The position numbers were made by a program, and so were the translations under genes. DNA of 64,000 nucleotides, from positions 682,001 to 746,000 of the forward strand of contig CAWIIF010000002.1 of the NCBI GenBank assembly GCA_963836015.1, read 5' to 3'. The stretch is from CAWCDJ01 sp963836015 (GTDB lineage Bacteria; Acidobacteriota; Terriglobia; Bryobacterales; Bryobacteraceae). The notes beneath the pieces were generated by a model, which was not told the origin of the DNA, did no database searches, and worked only from the letters and a program-made list of their open reading frames with translations. Shown piece by piece: positions 18,343-26,757 of this stretch; position 1 is the first letter of the stretch, and each line of letters begins with the position of its first letter.

Positions 18343-18687
18343 ATGCCGCTCTTTCGGATCTACCGGATGAAAGATTCGCCACGGCAACAGTTTCGCTGGG
18401 CCCCCCATGTTTCCGGAAGCGCCTCGCTCAAGCCGCGCGACTACGAGCAACTCGGTGAAGTGGAAGCGCTCCACGAATATGACGCGTGGCGCTTGCTGCG
18501 CGAAGCCGGCGAGCCACTGTCCGTGGGAGATCTGCTCGAGTCAGAATCTGGTCAATTGCGTATCTGCAAGTACGTCGGCTTCGAGCCGGCCCAGTGGGTT
18601 CTGCCCGAGCCGAAGCACCACGCCGACCCGGTTGCGGCCGGTGCCGTAGCGGCCGAGGCGGATTCCGCCGGCCAGCCTTCCACTTAG
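18343..18687 (+). CDS. Small conserved hypothetical protein, 114 aa
   Basis: The start is ATG 18343, five bases after the patatin gene stop. The protein begins with a short motif (MPLFRIYRMKDSPRQQFRW) and contains YEQLGEVEALHEYDAWRLLR, followed by an acidic, alanine-rich tail. No catalytic motif, signal peptide or membrane segment is visible. It ends 10 bases before another small gene, so patatin, this gene and the next may form one transcript. I do not recognise a function. Confidence 0.65.
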   Translation: MPLFRIYRMKDSPRQQFRWAPHVSGSASLKPRDYEQLGEVEALHEYDAWRLLREAGEPLSVGDLLESESGQLRICKYVGFEPAQWVLPEPKHHADPVAAGAVAAEADSAGQPST

Positions 18688-18697
18688 GAGTATCTTT

Positions 18698-19075
18698 ATG
18701 CGCGACCCTCGCCTGGGCGACGATATCGACGACTTTTGCGTGCGCTGCAAACGTGTGATGAACCACTCGGTCGTTTCCGTCATTAATGCCGTGCCTGCCA
18801 AAGTGCGCTGCCGCACCTGTCACAGCGATCACGACTACCGCCACGAGCAGGCGCCCCCGCCCAAGGTCGATGCGCGCAAACAGGCCTTGTTCAACGAGGT
18901 GCTGAAAAAGGTGAATCCCGAAGAGGCGTCCGCTGTGGTTGCCGAGCTGGACGATCCGCCCCTCGAAGAAACCGCCGCCGTCGCTGAGGCCCCGGAGACC
19001 CCTGCCGCCCCCGTCGCCGAATCCAAAGCCAAGGGAAAAGCCAAAGGCAAGGCCCGCACAGAGCCGCACGCGTAA
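18698..19075 (+). CDS. Small zinc-ribbon protein, 125 aa
   Basis: The N-terminal half carries two Cys pairs, CVRCKR at about residues 14-19 and CRTCHSDHDYRH at about 38-49, which should bind one zinc ion. The rest is charged and low-complexity, with an acidic middle and a lysine/alanine-rich tail (KAKGKAKGKA). The layout (zinc ribbon plus basic tail) is compatible with nucleic-acid or protein binding, but no family is recognised. It directly follows the 114-residue gene. Confidence 0.65.
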   Translation: MRDPRLGDDIDDFCVRCKRVMNHSVVSVINAVPAKVRCRTCHSDHDYRHEQAPPPKVDARKQALFNEVLKKVNPEEASAVVAELDDPPLEETAAVAEAPETPAAPVAESKAKGKAKGKARTEPHA

Positions 19076-19128
19076 GGGAGCAGGCCACCCTGCTGCCTAC
19101 TCGTGCCCCCTCCGCGCTACCATCGGAT

Positions 19129-19965
19129 TTGGACCTCATTATTTTCGACCTCGACGGCACCTTGATCGATTCCCGGCAGGACCTCGCGAACGCCGTCAAC
19201 GCCACGCGCCGCCACATGGGCATGGAACCGCTCTCGAACGAACGCGTTTACTCCTATGTCGGCAACGGTGCTCCTGTTCTCGTCCGTCGCGCGCTCGGCG
19301 AGCAGGCTACCGAAGACGAGGTGGAGGAAGCCCTCGAGTTCTTCCTCGAGTTCTACCGCGACCACGACCTCGACCACACCCGCCTCTACCCGGGCGTCCT
19401 CGAGACCCTCAACCGACTGCGCGATGCCGGCAAGCGGATGGCCGTGCTCACCAACAAGCCCGTGCGCATGAGCCGCCACATCGTGGAAGGCCTCGGCGTG
19501 TCCGGACATTTTTTCCAGGTCTACGGCGGCAACAGTTTCGAATTCAAGAAGCCTCACCCCATGGGTGTCGAAGCGCTCAGGAACGAGGTGGGCGCCGGCT
19601 GCGACGCTACCCTTATGGTCGGCGATAGCTCCGTCGACGTCCTGACCGCTCGCAACGCGGGCATCCCCTGCTGTTGTGTGACTTACGGGTTTCAACCTGA
19701 ATCGCTCGCCGATCCCGCCCCGGACCGGCTCATCGACCGCATGGAACAACTCGCCGACTGGCTTCTCGGCCCACGGAGATCTCCCATGAACCAACGTCCC
19801 GGTGCCCCCGTTCCCACTAGCGGAATCTACTGGTGTACCGTTTGTAAGCTGCCTCAAACCTTTACCGCCGGCGAACAGTTCCCCGATTGCTCGAACATGT
19901 GTGGACGCGGTATGTGGCAGTTGGTCGAAAGGCTCGACGAAGACCCCTCGCGCGCTTTGGATTGA
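19129..19965 (+). CDS. HAD phosphatase (phosphoglycolate phosphatase-like) fused to a C-terminal zinc ribbon
   Basis: Residues about 1-215 form a HAD-family phosphatase: nucleophile motif FDLDGTLIDS, motif II TNKP, Lys in FKKPHP and motif IV GDSSVDV. It resembles Gph, which removes 2-phosphoglycolate. Residues about 220-278 form an unrelated small domain with Cys pairs WCTVCK and CSNMCGRG. That domain has its own in-frame ATG at 19786 with GGAG 7 bases upstream, so it could also be made separately as a protein of about 60 residues. There is no stop between the two parts. The start TTG 19129 puts the HAD motif at the very N-terminus, as usual. Confidence 0.82.
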   Translation: MDLIIFDLDGTLIDSRQDLANAVNATRRHMGMEPLSNERVYSYVGNGAPVLVRRALGEQATEDEVEEALEFFLEFYRDHDLDHTRLYPGVLETLNRLRDAGKRMAVLTNKPVRMSRHIVEGLGVSGHFFQVYGGNSFEFKKPHPMGVEALRNEVGAGCDATLMVGDSSVDVLTARNAGIPCCCVTYGFQPESLADPAPDRLIDRMEQLADWLLGPRRSPMNQRPGAPVPTSGIYWCTVCKLPQTFTAGEQFPDCSNMCGRGMWQLVERLDEDPSRALD

Positions 19966-19966
19966 G

Positions 19967-20716
19967 CTACTGCGCCAGGGCGGTCCGCGTCTCTTTGAGC
20001 GTGTTGGCCAGGCTCTCTTTGGGCAGCTTCCGGATGATCGGATCGATCAACCAGCCGAGTCCGGTGGGAATGTCCCGCGTGAGCGACACCGCCTGGCATT
20101 CCATCCAGGTGCCTCCGTCGCGCTCTTCGAAGCGCCAGTAGGAGTTGAGCCGCCACAGGAAACCGTGGCCCGTCCCGGGCGCCAGCGGACGGCCGTTATC
20201 CACCTCCGCGATCTTCGTAGTCCGTGAGTTGCTCCGCCAGCGCTTGGCGTCCACCTGAGTGTAATGAACTTCGTGCTCCGTATCGAGCACCACCGTGAGG
20301 ATCTGCTTCTTGAGCAGCCGCAGGTAGATGCGGTAGTCGTTCCCCTCGTGCGAAAGCACGCGCGAATCGACCACTTCGGGCTTGTAGTATTGCTTGTGCC
20401 GGTCGTAGTCGCGTACCAGCGCCAGTGTCCTTTCCAGGCTCACCCCGGGCAGAAACACGCTGCCCGTCCAATCGTGGATCAGCCCGTTCGGCACTGCGAT
20501 TTCGGGCTTCGCGCCGGTGGGCTCCACCACTATCTCGCCGGCCTTGATGCGCCGCGCCCGGTCCGGCGACTCGTCCGCCCACAAAAAGGTCTTTCGTTCA
20601 TCCAGTCGCTGCTCGGTCTGGCGGATGTAGCGATCGAAGGCCTCCGACGTTTGCGGCTTCAGGTCCCTCGCCTGCAAACTGCCTGCCAGCAGCAAGGCCG
20701 GCAAAATCCATCTCAT
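19967..20716 (-). CDS. Secreted START/SRPBCC-like hypothetical protein, 249 aa
   Basis: The start is ATG 20714-20716 and the protein begins with a signal peptide (MRWILPALLLAGSLQA). The mature part resembles a START/polyketide-cyclase-like lipid-binding fold: a helix followed by strands with VRDYDRHKQYYKPEVVDSRV, then FLWRLNSYWRFEERDGG and MECQAVSLTRDIP. The family is frequent in acidobacteria but uncharacterised. The likely location is periplasmic. It converges on the HAD gene (one base apart) and diverges from the DinB-like gene. Confidence 0.7.
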   Translation of the reverse strand: MRWILPALLLAGSLQARDLKPQTSEAFDRYIRQTEQRLDERKTFLWADESPDRARRIKAGEIVVEPTGAKPEIAVPNGLIHDWTGSVFLPGVSLERTLALVRDYDRHKQYYKPEVVDSRVLSHEGNDYRIYLRLLKKQILTVVLDTEHEVHYTQVDAKRWRSNSRTTKIAEVDNGRPLAPGTGHGFLWRLNSYWRFEERDGGTWMECQAVSLTRDIPTGLGWLIDPIIRKLPKESLANTLKETRTALAQ

Positions 20717-20749
20717 AGTTCTATCATGCCGCACTGTTACCATTGACAG

Positions 20750-21271
20750 ATGGACCTGCGCTATCCCATCGGACCATTCGAACAGCCTTCTGCGATCACC
20801 CCCGCGCTGCGCGCGCAGTGGACCGAGGAACTCGCCGCCGCCCCCGCCCGCTTTCGGGAAGCGATCCGGGGCTTGACCGAGGGGCAGCTCGACACTCCCT
20901 ACCGGCCCGAGGGCTGGACCCTCCGCCAGGTGATCCATCACGTGCCGGACAGCCACTTGAACTGTTACATCCGCTTCCGCCTGGCCCTGACGGAGGAGAG
21001 CCCGCTGATCAAACCGTATGACGAAGCACAGTGGGCGCTCTTGGAAGATGCTGCCCGCGCTCCCGTGGACGTGTCCCTCCGGCTGCTGGAAGCTCTCCAC
21101 GAGCGTTGGGTCAGGCTGATCCGGAGCCTGCCGGAAGCCGCTTTTGCACGCACCTACCGCCATCCGGAGCGCGGAAATATGGATCTCGATACGACCCTCG
21201 CCCTCTACGCCTGGCACTCGCGGCACCACGCAGCCCACGTCACCCGCTTGCGGGACCGTATGGGCTGGTAG
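20750..21271 (+). CDS. DinB/YfiT-family putative metal-dependent hydrolase or thiol transferase
   Basis: The 173-residue four-helix protein belongs to the DinB/YfiT group, which includes bacillithiol S-transferases. The metal-binding histidines are visible in QVIHHVPDSHLN at about residues 61-72 and in WHSRHHAAHV near the C-terminus. The N-terminus YPIGPFEQP is typical of YfiT. Relatives attach low-molecular-weight thiols to electrophiles. Which thiol this organism uses is unknown. It stands alone between divergent and co-directional neighbours. Confidence 0.85.
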   Translation: MDLRYPIGPFEQPSAITPALRAQWTEELAAAPARFREAIRGLTEGQLDTPYRPEGWTLRQVIHHVPDSHLNCYIRFRLALTEESPLIKPYDEAQWALLEDAARAPVDVSLRLLEALHERWVRLIRSLPEAAFARTYRHPERGNMDLDTTLALYAWHSRHHAAHVTRLRDRMGW

Positions 21272-21331
21272 CCAATCTCTTAGAACCAAATGGCTTTCCG
21301 AAGCGTCCAATCGCTAGGGATGCTTGTCTTG

Positions 21332-21337
21332 TATAAT
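21332..21337 (+). promoter_or_regulatory. -10 box (TATAAT) of the S41 homologue gene
   Basis: A perfect TATAAT lies 30 bases before the ATG at 21367, in an AT-richer stretch of an otherwise GC-rich intergenic region. No convincing -35 box is seen 17 bases upstream. Confidence 0.5.
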
Positions 21338-21366
21338 AAATTTAGCGCCCGGAAGCTTTTCCACCT

Positions 21367-22572
21367 ATGAGTAGCCGCACGAAATACCTTGTCGTGAGCA
21401 GCTCCACTTGCCTCACGATTCTGCTCCTGATCGGGAGCGTCCTCGGCAAAGGGGCGTCCCCGGACGACACCCTCAAACACATCGGCGTCTTCAGTGACGT
21501 GGTCGCCCACATCAAGAGCGAGTACGTGGAAGAACCGGACATGAAGAGTGTAACCCTGGGCGCGCTGAACGGCCTTCTGGAGGCGGTGGACCCCTTCGCC
21601 AGCTATCTGAACGCCGAGCAGTACAAAGATTACCTCAAGAACAAGGGTCTCCAGCGCGCCGATGTGGGACTTCTGCTCTCCAAAAAGAGCGGCTACATGG
21701 GTGTCGTGGCGACGGTGCCGAACTCTCCCGCCGCCAAGGCCGGCTTTAGCACTGGGGACATGATCGAAAGCATCAAAGGCATCGCCACGCGCGACATGCC
21801 GCTGGCCTATGCCAACCTGCTGCTACAGGGTGATCCCGGCACTACCGTGGATCTGAGCGTCGTGCGCGTGCGGCGGCCGGAGCCCCAGACCGTGAAGCTC
21901 ACCCGCGACAATCTCACGCTGCCGGCAGTCGATGCCAAGATGCTCGATGGACAGGTCGGCTACATCAACGTGGATGCCCTCTCCGCCGCGCATGTGAAGC
22001 AGGTGGCCGCGGCCGTTGAGAAGTTGCAGAAGGATGGCGCGAAGAAGCTCGTGGTGGATGTGCGCGGTTGCGCCCTGGGCAGTCCCGAGGACGGCATCGC
22101 GATGGCCAACCTCTTCCTCGACAAGGGTCGTATCACCTACCTGCAGGGCCAGCGCGTGCCCCGCCAGAATTTCGACGCCGATCCGGCCAAGGCGATCACC
22201 ACCCTGCCCGTGGCCGTGCTGACGAACCGGGGCACTGCCGACGGCTCCGAGATTTTCGCCGCCGCGATTCAGGACAACAAGCGCGGTCAGGTGCTGGGCG
22301 ACCGGACCTACGGTGAAGCCGCCGTCCGCAAGGCCATCACCATGGACGATGGCAGCGCGATCATCCTGTCGGTGGCGAAGTACTACACGCCCGATGGCGG
22401 CAAGGCGATTCAGGATACCGGCGTGGTTCCCGCAACCCTGGTAGCCGATGCCGAGCCGCAGATCGAATACGACGATAACGGCGAGCCGATCCCGACGCCC
22501 GAAACCCAGGCTGCGCCGCAGAAAACCGAAAACGATCCCGTGGTGAAGAAAGCCCTGGAAGTCCTGAAGTAG
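21367..22572 (+). CDS. S41 (C-terminal processing) peptidase homologue lacking catalytic Ser and Lys
   Basis: The 401-residue exported protein has an N-terminal signal anchor (residues 8-28), a CTP helical domain, a PDZ domain at about 95-175 (MGVVATVPNSPAAKAGFSTGD) and an S41 core at about 195-340. In active CtpA/Prc enzymes the core reads SASASE for the nucleophile (third residue) and FGKG for the general-base Lys, 25 residues later. Here the same positions read TADGSE and YGEA, so Asp292 replaces Ser and Glu317 replaces Lys while the spacing of 25 is kept. It is therefore probably a non-proteolytic scaffold or regulator rather than a protease. The fold-defining DVRG and AAAIQDN segments remain. 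Confidence 0.85.
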   Translation: MSSRTKYLVVSSSTCLTILLLIGSVLGKGASPDDTLKHIGVFSDVVAHIKSEYVEEPDMKSVTLGALNGLLEAVDPFASYLNAEQYKDYLKNKGLQRADVGLLLSKKSGYMGVVATVPNSPAAKAGFSTGDMIESIKGIATRDMPLAYANLLLQGDPGTTVDLSVVRVRRPEPQTVKLTRDNLTLPAVDAKMLDGQVGYINVDALSAAHVKQVAAAVEKLQKDGAKKLVVDVRGCALGSPEDGIAMANLFLDKGRITYLQGQRVPRQNFDADPAKAITTLPVAVLTNRGTADGSEIFAAAIQDNKRGQVLGDRTYGEAAVRKAITMDDGSAIILSVAKYYTPDGGKAIQDTGVVPATLVADAEPQIEYDDNGEPIPTPETQAAPQKTENDPVVKKALEVLK

Positions 22573-22579
22573 TTCAGTG

Positions 22580-22601
22580 GGGCAGACCTCCCGGTCTGCC
22601 C
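22580..22601 (+). terminator. Perfect 9-bp hairpin between convergent genes
   Basis: GGGCAGACC (22580-22588) and GGTCTGCCC (22593-22601) form a perfect stem with a TCCC loop, followed by TTCTT. It lies in the 40-base gap between the convergent S41 homologue and cytochrome c genes and could terminate from both sides. It resembles the dispersed GGCAGGCC palindromes but with a different core. Confidence 0.6.
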
Positions 22602-22612
22602 TTCTTGCCCGC

Positions 22613-22948
22613 CTACAGCGTCTTCAAATAAGCGATCAGGTTGTCCTTCTCCTCGTCGCTCAGCATGTCCTTATAAGCCGGCATGCCATTGCCGCCTTCG
22701 TCGATCTTGGTGCGGACATTGGCTTCCGTCGGCTTCTTCCCGTTGGTAAGCTTATCCTTTTTAAACAGCCCCTTTAACCCGGGGCCCATCTTCTTCTCAT
22801 CGCTGTCCGCGTTGTGGCAGACACCGCACTGCTCGAACACTTCTTTTCCTTTCGCGGCATCGCCTTTGCCCGCGGCGGGCAGAAACCGCGACCCGGCGGC
22901 CAGTACCGCGCAAACAGCCAATATACGAAGTCGGTGCATGCTTTCCAT
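22613..22948 (-). CDS. Secreted monohaem c-type cytochrome
   Basis: The 111-residue protein has a signal peptide (to about LPAAG) and a single haem-binding CGVCH motif, with the axial Met probably in GGNGMPAYKDMLSDEE. It resembles small class I cytochromes c that carry electrons in the periplasm. It starts one base after the stop of the tricorn-like protease gene on the same strand (TAA-G-ATG), so translation is probably coupled. A second ATG nine bases further in is an alternative start. Confidence 0.88.
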   Translation of the reverse strand: MESMHRLRILAVCAVLAAGSRFLPAAGKGDAAKGKEVFEQCGVCHNADSDEKKMGPGLKGLFKKDKLTNGKKPTEANVRTKIDEGGNGMPAYKDMLSDEEKDNLIAYLKTL

Positions 22949-22949
22949 C

Positions 22950-25900
22950 TTACAATGACCGAAGCAGTTCTCTCACAGCCGCATCGAGCTGCGAGTCCTT
23001 GCCCGTGAAGCTCTCGCCCACCGGCCGCGACACCGGGATGTCCACGGGCCGCGGATGCAGCTCCATGTCTTCACCGTCCGCACCCCGTATGCGTGTGTGC
23101 GGCAGGCGGAAATTCGTCCCGTCCAGCAGCTGCGTGCCCCACGTGTAGATGATCCACCCCGCCGTCGGCTCGCCCACAACCTTCCCGAGCTTGAGCGCCC
23201 GGTAGCCCTCGGTGAAATCCTCCGCGTCCGAGAGCGAATGCTGGTTCGTCACCAGGATCGTCGGGGCTTCCAGCGCCCGCTGTCCCAGCACCGTGCGCGC
23301 CGGAACTTCGGTCTTGCCGCGCTCCGTCATCCGCAGGTAGGGCCGGCGCGAAAAGACGTCCAGGGCGTAGGCGTTGACGAAGCCGCCGTTGTTGTTGCGG
23401 ATGTCGATCACCACGCCTTGCCGCGCCTGGTTCTCGGCGTCGAGATCCAGGTGCAGGCGGTTCAGCGAAGCCTCGCTCATGTCCGCCATATGGACGTAGC
23501 CCAGCTTTCCGCCGCTGATTTTCGCGACGTAGGCGCGATTGTCATCCACCCATTGCCGGTAAAGCAGGTTCTTCTCCGTGGCGAGATTCACCGGCTGAAC
23601 CGGCACTTCCTTGCCGGAAACCTTCAACACCACCCGCTTGCCGATCTTGTGGTCCAGCAGCTCATTGAGGTTGGTACCGGCATTGAGGGCCACGCCGTCC
23701 ACTGCCTCCAGGAGATCGCCCGGTTTGAGGCCCGCCACGCCAGCCGGGCTCAGACGGATCACCTCCGTGATCTTGAGCTTGCCTGAGGTTTCGTACTCGG
23801 CACGGTCGAACCGCAGTCCGAGCCGTCCCGTGGTGCTCTGCGCTCCCCCGGGTCCGCCGCCAGCCGAGGCTCCCAGGTGCGATGCATTCAGCTCGCCGAT
23901 CATCAGGTTCAGCAGCCGCCGCATTTCGTCCGGAGTCGCCGCGCCCTCGATCAGCGGCTCGTAGGTGGTCCGCACCGCTTCCCAGTCCACGCCGTGGAAT
24001 TTGGGGTCGAAGAACTGATCACGTATATAGCTCCACGCCTGCCGGAACACTTCGAGCTTGTCGCGCGAGAAGTCCACGTCCATCTCCGCGGTGACGGCCA
24101 GGGGTTTGGGCTGGCGCGATTCGAGGGTCAGGGACGCGATGTTGCCCCGGTCGAGATAAAAGACTTCCTTGCTGTCCGGGGTGAACTGAACGTAGTCCTT
24201 GCGGCCTGCCGTAGAAGTCAATTGCCGCGCCACCGGAGCCTCGCGCGCCAGCTCGTCGAGCGAATACGAGTACAGGTTCTCCTGCCCGGCGGCGGTTGCT
24301 ACCAGCACCGCCGTCTTACCGTCCGGACTGATGGCGACAGAGTCTACGGTCAGCCCCACCGGCAGCAACGACAGGCGGTCGCGGATGCCTTCGAACGTGA
24401 TTTTGACCGGCTGGGGCGCTGGTTTGGCAGGTGCCGCCGCGCCTCCCGAAGGAGCGTTCTCCGCGGGCTTGGCGGCGGTCTCTTTGAACAGGTCGCGGAA
24501 CTGGTCTTCGCGGAAGCGCGGTGTGCGCGGGATGAGGTCCACCCGGGCCACCTGGCTCGGCTCGGTGCGCTGGTCCGTCGTGAAGATCAGGTACTTGCCG
24601 TCCGGACTCCAAGTGATCCAGTTGGCGTCCGTATTGCCGAGGAAGCTGACGGGCTCGCTTTTTCCGCCCGCGGCCGGCGCCACCCAGGCGTTGCGGAACG
24701 CTTTGCCCGATTCATCGAAGTAGGCGAGCCAATGGCTATCGGGTGACCATGCGATATTGTGGTCGCCGCCGATCGGCGGCAGGTCGAAGTGTCCGGTGGC
24801 GAGCACGCGCTCCTGTTTCGATTCCATGTCGAGTACCCGTACCTCGTGGGCGTCGCGCAGGAACGCCAGCAGCTTGCCGTCCGGCGAAAAACGCGGTGTG
24901 TAATCCGCGGAGCCGTTGGTGAGCCGCGTCTCCTGGTTGGTGCCGAAATCGTAAAGATAGAGGTGCGAGTCCCCGTCGCGCGTCGAAACGTAAACCAGGC
25001 GCTTGCTGTCCGGAGCCCACTCGGGTTGCGACTCGGGCGCCGCCGTGCGCGTGATCCGCTGCGCCTCCCCGGCCTCCTTGGCCTGCGCCGCGAAAACTTC
25101 GCCATGGGCAACGAATGCCACTTTCTTCCCATCCGGCGAGAGCGCCAGTTCACCGAACTGACCGGCCAGCGACATATGCCTTACGTCGGGACCCGCGGGA
25201 ACGCCGCGGCGCTCGATCTCGACCGCGGCCGCCTCTGCGGTCTTCAGGTCGAGCTTCCAGATGCGGAAATCGCGCTCGAATACGATCGCGCGGCCGTCGG
25301 CCGAAATGGACGGCCAGATTACCCGGCCGCCGGTGAATTTGGTGATCTGGCGGGCCGGTCCACCGGCTAGCGGACGGTGCCAGATATTCTGTGCGCCGCT
25401 GCGGTCGGACATATAGTAAAGGCTCTTGCCGTCGTGCGCCCACATCGGCCAGGCCTCCTTGGCCCCGCCATCCGTGACCCGCTCGTATACCGCCGGCGTG
25501 CCCTCCCGCCGCAGCCAGATCTCGGATTCGTCCAGGTGGCTGTGCCCCTTCCGCCACCACTGGCTGCCGGCCATGCCGCGCGCCGTAAACGCCAGCGTCC
25601 GGCCGTCGGGTGCGGGCGCCGCGAAGTACTCCGTGGTGTAGCGATCGGCGCTCACCTGCATGGGAGTGCCGCCCTCGCGCGAGACGCGGTAGATGTCGTT
25701 CATCCCCGAGATATCGCGCGCCGTTGACGAGAAGTACACCCAGCGGCTGTCGGGCGACCAGCCTTCCACGAGCTCGCCCGAATCATCGAACGTCAGGCGC
25801 TTCAACTCGCCGCTGGCAAAGGTCAGGAGGTAGACATCGCCGTTGCCGGTACGCATCGAGCTGAAGGCCAGGTATTTGCCGTCGGGCGAGTAATGCGGCG

Positions 25901-26093
25901 CAAACTCGGTGGCCGGGTTCGAGATTAAGAGCCTGGCTGCGCCCCCACGCGACGGAACCGTCCAGATATCCCCGCCCGAGACCAGCGCGATCTCCGAGCC
26001 GTCGGGGGAAATGGAAGGCTCGCTGAAATAAGGTTGGGGTCCGGCGGCGTAAAGACAGGTGGCGCAGAGAGCGGCAAGTACGGCGGGCTTCAT
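22950..26093 (-). CDS. Secreted tricorn-like S41 protease with beta-propeller domains
   Basis: The 1047-residue protein has a signal peptide (to about CLYAAG), then two runs of WD40/TolB-like repeats. These are recognisable by repeated SPDGK/SPDSR turns from about 25 to 620 and would form gating beta-propellers. A PDZ domain follows (LSPAGVAGLKPGDLLEAVDGV, about 790) and a C-terminal S41 protease core. Catalytic residues expected for tricorn are present: His in YVHMADM and Ser-Asp in HSLSDAEDF, with DIRNNNGGF as the conserved strand. Unlike the neighbouring S41 homologue, this one looks active. It probably degrades peptides in the periplasm. The downstream cytochrome c gene is translationally coupled. 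Confidence 0.9.
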   Translation of the reverse strand: MKPAVLAALCATCLYAAGPQPYFSEPSISPDGSEIALVSGGDIWTVPSRGGAARLLISNPATEFAPHYSPDGKYLAFSSMRTGNGDVYLLTFASGELKRLTFDDSGELVEGWSPDSRWVYFSSTARDISGMNDIYRVSREGGTPMQVSADRYTTEYFAAPAPDGRTLAFTARGMAGSQWWRKGHSHLDESEIWLRREGTPAVYERVTDGGAKEAWPMWAHDGKSLYYMSDRSGAQNIWHRPLAGGPARQITKFTGGRVIWPSISADGRAIVFERDFRIWKLDLKTAEAAAVEIERRGVPAGPDVRHMSLAGQFGELALSPDGKKVAFVAHGEVFAAQAKEAGEAQRITRTAAPESQPEWAPDSKRLVYVSTRDGDSHLYLYDFGTNQETRLTNGSADYTPRFSPDGKLLAFLRDAHEVRVLDMESKQERVLATGHFDLPPIGGDHNIAWSPDSHWLAYFDESGKAFRNAWVAPAAGGKSEPVSFLGNTDANWITWSPDGKYLIFTTDQRTEPSQVARVDLIPRTPRFREDQFRDLFKETAAKPAENAPSGGAAAPAKPAPQPVKITFEGIRDRLSLLPVGLTVDSVAISPDGKTAVLVATAAGQENLYSYSLDELAREAPVARQLTSTAGRKDYVQFTPDSKEVFYLDRGNIASLTLESRQPKPLAVTAEMDVDFSRDKLEVFRQAWSYIRDQFFDPKFHGVDWEAVRTTYEPLIEGAATPDEMRRLLNLMIGELNASHLGASAGGGPGGAQSTTGRLGLRFDRAEYETSGKLKITEVIRLSPAGVAGLKPGDLLEAVDGVALNAGTNLNELLDHKIGKRVVLKVSGKEVPVQPVNLATEKNLLYRQWVDDNRAYVAKISGGKLGYVHMADMSEASLNRLHLDLDAENQARQGVVIDIRNNNGGFVNAYALDVFSRRPYLRMTERGKTEVPARTVLGQRALEAPTILVTNQHSLSDAEDFTEGYRALKLGKVVGEPTAGWIIYTWGTQLLDGTNFRLPHTRIRGADGEDMELHPRPVDIPVSRPVGESFTGKDSQLDAAVRELLRSL

Positions 26094-26138
26094 GAGGGTT
26101 ATGGTAGTACGAGCGCGCCGCCTCGCGCATTAATACGC

Positions 26139-26636
26139 TTACAGATTCGATGCCGGAGCCAGCTGCTTCTTGGCGCCGCGCGGGATATCCGCGATCGAGA
26201 CCACGGCCTTCTCGAACACCGTCATGTCCTGTACCAGGCGCTCCACATCCGCGCCGTCGTCCATTATGATCTCGTGCTCGATCCAGTCGGAAAGCGGGAT
26301 GTTGCGGAAGTACATCCGCTCCTGCAGCACCAGGCTCTTGCGGTTGTGCAGCAGCATCCGGTTCTCCCTCATATAGTGCCGCTGCTCCACCTTGAGGTCG
26401 CCCAGAAATGTGTCGAAGGCCTTGCGCAGAGCGGATTCCTCAGCAGCGTGCAGGGCCGTATCGAGCGAATCCTTCATGGCCTTCTTCTCCGCCTCGAGCG
26501 CCGCCCGCGAGGCGGAAATGCTCTCGCGCTGCTCGGCCAGCTTCACTTCCATGCGGGATTGCATCACGAACCACGACAGCAGGCCGGAAGCGAGCGCCAC
26601 GAACCCGGGCAGAAGAATCCACAGTAGGGCGTCCAT
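26139..26636 (-). CDS. Single-pass membrane protein with coiled coil, 165 aa
   Basis: Starting at ATG 26634-26636, the protein has one N-terminal transmembrane segment (about residues 4-24, LLWILLPGFVALASGLLSWF) and a long charged helical region (about 28-100) likely to form a coiled coil. A conserved-looking RENRMLLHNRKSLVLQERMYF segment follows, then a small C-terminal part. No enzymatic motif is present. It may organise a membrane complex, but there is no direct evidence. An upstream in-frame ATG at 26687 would add 17 residues and is less likely, because it would put a soluble stretch before the membrane helix. Confidence 0.65.
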   Translation of the reverse strand: MDALLWILLPGFVALASGLLSWFVMQSRMEVKLAEQRESISASRAALEAEKKAMKDSLDTALHAAEESALRKAFDTFLGDLKVEQRHYMRENRMLLHNRKSLVLQERMYFRNIPLSDWIEHEIIMDDGADVERLVQDMTVFEKAVVSIADIPRGAKKQLAPASNL

Positions 26637-26757
26637 GCGGACAATGTTAACCAATACTGCGGGATCGAACCAGATGTCAAAAGTCAACCCGGATTGATAA
26701 CCAAATGTAATCCTCGTTCATCCTCTGTTCATCTCCCTTCTGCCATAATTCCTAACC

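Noticed and set aside
19076..19097. Hairpin AGCAGG-CCAC-CCTGCT as terminator of the zinc-ribbon gene
   Set aside because: The stem is only six base pairs with no T tract; it could be chance in GC-rich DNA.
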